64,000 nt of DNA from NCBI GenBank assembly GCA_012932295.1, contig JAAONU010000001.1, forward strand, positions 8,951,104 through 9,015,103, written 5' to 3'. The stretch is from Cyclina sinensis. Lineage: Eukaryota > Mollusca > Bivalvia > Venerida > Veneridae. The translations under genes and the position numbers were made by a program. Below the pieces are notes generated by a model. The model saw only the letters and a program-made list of their open reading frames with translations, ran no database searches and was not told where the DNA came from. Position 1 is the first letter of the stretch, and every line of letters starts with the position of its first letter. Positions 62,101 through 64,000 of this stretch are shown here, piece by piece.

Positions 62101-62324
62101 TGACCTGACTCTATACTGGTGGCAAAGGCTAATCACTTTCGGTTCCAGCACGTTAAGGGTTAAGTTCAACATACAGCTGAAATTTGTGTTCTGTTGTTTT
62201 TACCTGGACTTTCTTCATATGTAGACACAGGTATCTTTACACTGGAGTCTTTTATATAACCATCTTTACCAACCTTTGTATCTGTGTCAATTGAAAGAGC
62301 TAAACTTGTAGTGCTGTCCACTCC
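50111..62324 (-). CDS. SLC39A11: Zinc transporter ZIP11 (SLC39A11), C-terminal two thirds, six exons
   Basis: Exons, in coding order, are 62324-62204, 60504-60346, 59623-59554, 59148-59050, 58780-58622 and 50189-50111. Each is bounded by AG and GT, and they join in frame to 228 residues plus TAG. The product belongs to the gufA-type ZIP family, membrane importers of zinc (and perhaps copper) into the cytosol; mammalian ZIP11 is reported in Golgi and nucleus. Diagnostic segments are a hydrophilic loop (about residues 1-75), [20 protein letters not shown] with the metal-binding HNx[19 protein letters not shown] with the second metal motif, a glutamate-bearing helix ([11 protein letters not shown]), [27 protein letters not shown], and the C-terminal [13 protein letters not shown]. 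All closely match vertebrate ZIP11. The N-terminal helices lie beyond 64000. No polyadenylation signal could be fixed. Confidence 0.95.
50490..50940 (+). mobile_element. Array-type element in the last SLC39A11 intron, 3' end lost
   Basis: ACAAGAGCCATATTGACATG has the 5' hairpin GCCAT/ATGGC (50497-50512), then CATCCCCTGCC. Three units with AATAACAAAGGGCAATATCT, AGAGTTATCATTTTTGTGCT and CCACCTATGAAGTTTCAAGT follow at about 165-175 bp. No 3' hairpin was found. Confidence 0.65.
50941..51785. other. Intron sequence of SLC39A11
   Basis: AT-rich, with a T-run at 51546-51560; nothing else seen. Confidence 0.4.
51786..52332 (+). mobile_element. Array-type element with perfect 9-bp 3' hairpin (class ATGCC)
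   Basis: ACAAGAACTGTCACTGTAAG (weak 5' hairpin, GTCA/TGAC) is followed by the arm ACTATGCCCCT. Three units (AAGGGGTGTTGTGTCCAAG at 51902, 52055 and 52201; about 150 bp) carry CATTCAGGGGTCAAGGTCAA. The 3' end has CAGACAGACAGACGGACAG, then the hairpin TATGCCTCC/GGAGGCATA (52304-52325, loop CTTC), then AAAA. The 5' arm TATGCC repeats the start of the 3' hairpin. Confidence 0.75.
52333..53095. other. Intron sequence with faint repeat traces
   Basis: GGCCTAGTTTTTCAACTTAT and ATCAAGACAAACATTTGAG near 52870-53015 are remnants of the 145-bp array family. Confidence 0.45.
53096..53235 (+). repeat. Degenerate GGGGACATTTTGG repeats
   Basis: GGGGATGTTCTGGGTCAATG, GAGGATGTTTTGGGCAAAAG, GGGGACATTCTGACCAAAAG and GAGGACATTTTGG are units of about 20-22 bp. 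The 73-codon open frame across them is a product of the repeat. Confidence 0.75.
53236..54639. other. Intron sequence of SLC39A11
   Basis: A C-run (54222-54231) lies in a block 54138-54245 (CAGGCACGTAGCCAGGCATA...) that looks like a transposon fragment seen in marine genomes, but I cannot name it. An 82-codon frame at 53758 lacks support. Confidence 0.4.
54640..54827 (+). mobile_element. 5' end fragment of an array-type element
   Basis: AGAACTGTGTCCATAGGACA has the hairpin GTGTCC/GGACAC (54647-54661, loop ATA), followed by the arm GGATGCCCCCACTATGCAT. No units or 3' end follow before the next element starts. Confidence 0.6.
54828..56158 (+). mobile_element. Array-type element, five units of 172 bp
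   Basis: ACAAGGGCTGTCGGATGGAC has the 5' hairpin GCTGTC/GACAGC (54832-54848). After a unique part, five highly similar units (ATTAAGGTTGTTCATCCCTG near 55321, 55493, 55659, 55831 and 56003; about 172 bp, one with a 6-bp deletion) contain AAGCAAAATCTGCCATCCGG and AAAGGGCCATAATTCC. The 3' end has ACAGACGTACGGTCG and the hairpin TATGCTCCCAC/GTGGGGGCATA (56132-56156), then AAAAA. The 84- to 132-codon frames here are the repeat read through. Confidence 0.8.
56159..57689. other. Intron sequence of SLC39A11
   Basis: A G-rich patch (57180-57203, GGGGTGGGGTGGGGGGAGGG) is the only structure. Frames on both strands (56190-56483; 56787-57122 minus) have no recognisable homology. Confidence 0.4.
57690..57729. 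repeat. (GA)n microsatellite
   Basis: About 40 bases of GA with GGA interruptions. Confidence 0.95.
57978..58055 (+). repeat. Dispersed repeat with AGCGCT palindromes
   Basis: TAATAATAATAATATACCTC, ATTTATATAGCGCTCTTTTC and AAAAGCGCTTTACAGTACAT form a block I recognise as very frequent in marine invertebrate genomes. The two AGCGCT sites and the TTTTC/GAAAA between them give an imperfect inverted repeat. Its class is not known to me. Confidence 0.6.
58056..58621. other. Intron sequence next to exon 58622-58780
   Basis: A 76-codon frame at 58288-58518 is not supported by homology. Nothing else seen. Confidence 0.4.
58622..58780 (-). CDS. SLC39A11: SLC39A11 exon: YGQLSG to DDIIPEAQ
   Basis: 159 nt after CTATTGTAG, ending CAAACTTG|GTAGGT. 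It encodes [16 protein letters not shown], an Ala/Val-rich helix, [19 protein letters not shown] and DDIIPEAQT. Confidence 0.95.
59050..59148 (-). CDS. SLC39A11: SLC39A11 exon: second metal motif QNFPEG
   Basis: 99 nt after ATTTGTAG, ending TTTTTG|GTAAGT. It encodes [20 protein letters not shown] and continues [11 protein letters not shown]; the following Trp codon is split. Confidence 0.95.
59554..59623 (-). CDS. SLC39A11: SLC39A11 exon: [13 protein letters not shown]
   Basis: 70 nt after TTTTTCAG, ending GCTAG|GTACGG. It completes HNIPEG and encodes [20 protein letters not shown]. Between SLC39A11-type proteins of distant animals this stretch is nearly invariant. Confidence 0.95.
59690..60345 (+). 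repeat. Decayed 120-bp tandem repeats in an SLC39A11 intron
   Basis: CACACCCCAGTCCCTGTGTA, TTGTTTACATGAAGTAATGT and CACACCTTAATGACTAACAT recur near 59708, 59815, 59945, 60053 and 60160, about every 110-130 bp. They fill most of the 722-bp intron and run up to the exon at 60346. Confidence 0.75.
60346..60504 (-). CDS. SLC39A11: SLC39A11 exon: loop end and HNxPEG helix
   Basis: 159 nt after TTTTCAG, ending ATACCAG|GTATTT. It encodes a basic stretch ([10 protein letters not shown]) and a serine-rich one, then [18 protein letters not shown]. The helix supplies His and Asn of the first metal-binding motif; the glutamate codon is split by the next intron. Confidence 0.93.
60550..60622 (-). repeat. 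tRNA-derived SINE-like head
   Basis: Minus strand: CTCTGTAGCTCAATTTATTG (box A-like), then AGACATACAAGCTCACTG (anticodon-arm-like), then GCAGGTTTGAACC (box B). It resembles the heads at 3437-3545. The acceptor stem is not formed, so this is not a tRNA gene. Confidence 0.5.
60647..60942. repeat. Mosaic of GGACAATTTGGCC units with inverted ends
   Basis: Left part: GGACAATATGGCC, GGACAATTTGGTC, TTAATTTGGCCC, GGACAACTTGGCC. Right part (60908-60940), in reverse: GACCAAATTGTCC and GGCCAAATTGTC. The outer units are inverted relative to each other, so the whole can fold. It may be a MITE. Confidence 0.65.
61326..61372. repeat. ATA-rich simple repeat
   Basis: About 47 bases of ATAATAAT and ATATAATA. 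Confidence 0.9.
61700..61850 (+). repeat. 67-bp tandem repeat, 2.2 copies
   Basis: TTTGAATCCAGTCAAGGG, AAGTCTC, GACTTTTCACATTCCAT and TTTTCAGTGCAAATACAG occur from 61703 and from 61771, and a third copy starts at 61838. Only a few bases differ. Confidence 0.9.
62204..62324 (-). CDS. SLC39A11: SLC39A11 exon: cytosolic loop, first part
   Basis: 121 nt, opening in phase 0 after TTTTTTTCTAG and ending TCCAG|GTAAAA. It encodes 40 residues starting [15 protein letters not shown] and ending VSTYEESP, rich in Ser, Thr and Asp. This corresponds to the poorly conserved loop before the HNxPEG helix; the call rests on position and clean in-frame junctions rather than on sequence identity. Confidence 0.85.
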
Positions 62325-62514
62325 CTAGAAAAAAACAATCATATTTTTTTCTTCAGGTTAGTGATACGTAAATGTCTTACTTTTCTTTTAAGTCTTGATA
62401 TATCTATAAGTTTATGATGAACAATTTCAGCAGTTAGACAAACTGATGAATTATTTCAAAACTGAGAAAAGATCACTGCAAAACAACTCAAATACCTTGT
62501 AAACAAGTAGTCAA

Positions 62515-63036
62515 ACAGGAAGGACATGATCGCCTAAAACTGCTCAGCTGATTATATATAACTCCTCAAAACAACAAGTGAAATGTAAGAAAAGTTTTAA
62601 AATGCTGATCTAAGACTGGAGCCAATAATACTCCCATGGACAAAGATTGACAAACTTTGGCAGATGACCACTTGCCAAAGCATCATGCAAAATTTCAGCA
62701 CTCTTGGCATTTTTGTTTCAGATAAGAAGGGTTTTATAGTTTCCTAAATATTTCTCTACTAAACATATGACCCCCAGAATGGTGCTAATAATGACCCAAG
62801 GATCATCACTGAATCAATCTTTGTGCAAGTCCCTAAAATGCTACATACTAAATTTTGCAAGTGTGGACGTTAAGGTCAAGCTTTCATGCAAGGTACATCG
62901 CTGCTAAACTTGTTCCATTAACTTTAACCATGAGGTTTAGGAGACATTGTTCCAAACGAAAGTTGACAATAGGCAATGCACAAAGGGTGATCACAAAAGC
63001 TCACCATGAGCACATTGTGCTCAGGTTAGCTAAAGC
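62515..63036 (+). mobile_element. Array-type element, 5' end decayed, strong 3' hairpin
   Basis: AGGAAGGACATGATCGCCTA, then CTGCTCAGCTG, is a mutated 5' end. The interior has TGACCCCCAGAATGGTGC and ACCCAAGGATCATCACTGAA, remnants of the 165-bp array family. The 3' end reads GTGATCACAAAAGCTCACC with the hairpin AGCTCACCATGAGCAC/GTGCTCAGGTTAGCT (62998-63031). It lies in the SLC39A11 intron before the first visible exon. Confidence 0.75.
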
Positions 63037-63292
63037 TGTAACACTCCCTTGTCTAAATCTTATTCGAACAGTCTCATGATTAAAATAAAGAAACATCAAT
63101 GTTTTTCTTAATATTATTCATATCTATATCAATTTCTTTACAAACAACATCAGAGAAACCTACCTTGTTTTTTACAAATTCAATCATCCATATATACAGA
63201 TAATGCATGTTTGTTCTTTCTGTTGAGCAATATTTTATAAAAGTTTTTTTTCTTCTTTTTTAAGAGGCAAGTTTAAATACAGTCTAGAAAGA
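63037..63292. other. Intron sequence of SLC39A11
   Basis: No further exon could be supported here. Confidence 0.4.
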
Positions 63293-64000
63293 AACAAGAG
63301 GGTCCATGGGACCCTGGGTCGCTCACCTGCCAACAACTGCTCAATGATTGCAAGAGTCAGTGGATGCAAATACAATTGCCAATTAACTCAAAGGGTGCAG
63401 GCAATTATGACCATGGGGTCATCTTTGGTAGAGTTTCACTAGATGTCATGCGTCATCAGGATTGTTAAAGCACAACATGGACTATAATGGACTGAGCCTC
63501 ATAAAAAATATATCAGGCACGTATACACATGATACCTAACATGTTTAAAGTTTCAAAGCAGTATCTTGAAAAATGTAGAAGTTTGTGCCGCAATATTTTT
63601 TAAAAAATCCTGCCATTATACAAAAAACTAGGTTGCTGTGAACTGAATGTTGGAACACCGTTCCAAACAGGGATTATGTACATGACACATGTTCACTCTA
63701 TTGCCAATTCTGCTAATTATTTTAAAATCCAACCATAGATGCAAAAAATATATGGGCAAGACACAAACTATCAGCAGTAAGGCCTATATAGCAGAACTTA
63801 CTAAGTTCAGAGGGTTGCTGTGACATGGATCTTGGAGGGAGGAACATGGGTTTTGAGAGTAACACATACTTATTTTAATTTTTGGTTGTAAGGGTTGCAG
63901 AGACTTTCAGTCTTTAAGAAATGTTACTTATAATACTAGAACTTTTATTAAAATACAGTGTACACAATTATAAAGAAAAAGATTCATAATGGAAAAAATG
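63293..64000 (+). mobile_element. Array-type element, cut by the window edge
   Basis: AAACAAGAGGGTCCATGGGA has the 5' hairpin GGGTCC/GGACCC (63300-63314, loop ATG), then TGGGTCGCTCACCTG. Loosely repeated AGTTTCAAAGCAGTATCTTG-type sequence follows. The 3' end is outside the window. Confidence 0.7.

Noticed and set aside
63167..63222. A further upstream SLC39A11 exon (donor AAG|GTAGGT, phase fits)
   Set aside because: The reading (LYIWMIEFVKN) does not resemble ZIP11, and the acceptor is poor.

Overview
This is a gene-poor, AT-rich stretch of a eukaryotic nuclear genome: spliced GT-AG exons, SINE-like tRNA-derived repeats, a decayed Tc1/mariner element and very many interspersed repeats. The repeat types are those I associate with bivalve molluscs: elements opening with 'CAAGAGGGCCATGATGGCCC', closing with 'GTGATCACAAAAGCTCACC...GGTGAGCTAAAAA', and carrying arrays of roughly 140-170 bp units. 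I therefore infer a bivalve; the species cannot be decided from the window. Almost every open frame in it is noise or part of a repeat array.

Only two protein-coding loci are well supported, both on the minus strand and both cut by the window edge. (1) The 3' part of SLC39A11 (zinc transporter ZIP11): six coding exons between 62324 and 50111 that join in frame at every junction (687 nt, 228 residues plus stop). The last exon is 8.4 kb from the previous one. The N-terminal exons lie beyond 64000. (2) At 1-210, one exon of a cysteine-peptidase-like protein (possibly peptidase C76-like) runs off the left edge. A dead DD37D-type Tc1/mariner transposase (about 26140-27104, minus) is the only other recognisable coding relic.

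Layout: 0-4.7 kb, peptidase exon, a duplicated promoter-like segment and SINE-like pair; 4.8-6.1 kb, first array-bearing element; 7.5-13.6 kb, minisatellites and two further elements; 14-24 kb, almost continuous array elements, a 593-bp TA-flanked inverted-repeat element and a fold-back MITE; 24-32 kb, diffuse sequence with the dead transposase; 32.5-33.5, 39-41, 42.7-45.1 and 47.5-50 kb, further array elements; 50-64 kb, SLC39A11 with introns full of the same elements.

The main unexplained signal is the array elements: about 20 copies, roughly 30% of the window. Better preserved copies, although their array sequences differ between families, share one design: 'ACAAGAG', a small 5' hairpin, a short arm, a tandem array with a 137-172 bp period, a GACG/GACA simple repeat, then a 3' hairpin whose left arm repeats the 5' arm, then A-rich sequence. 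Hairpin bases change between copies while pairing is kept. The design resembles non-autonomous Helentrons (HINE/DINE-1 type: subterminal inverted repeats, central minisatellite, 3' hairpin) and the bivalve 'pearl' elements. One array (19.0-20.9 kb) repeats nuclear-receptor response elements (GGTCAnnnTGACC plus TGACCT direct repeats) every 145 bp.
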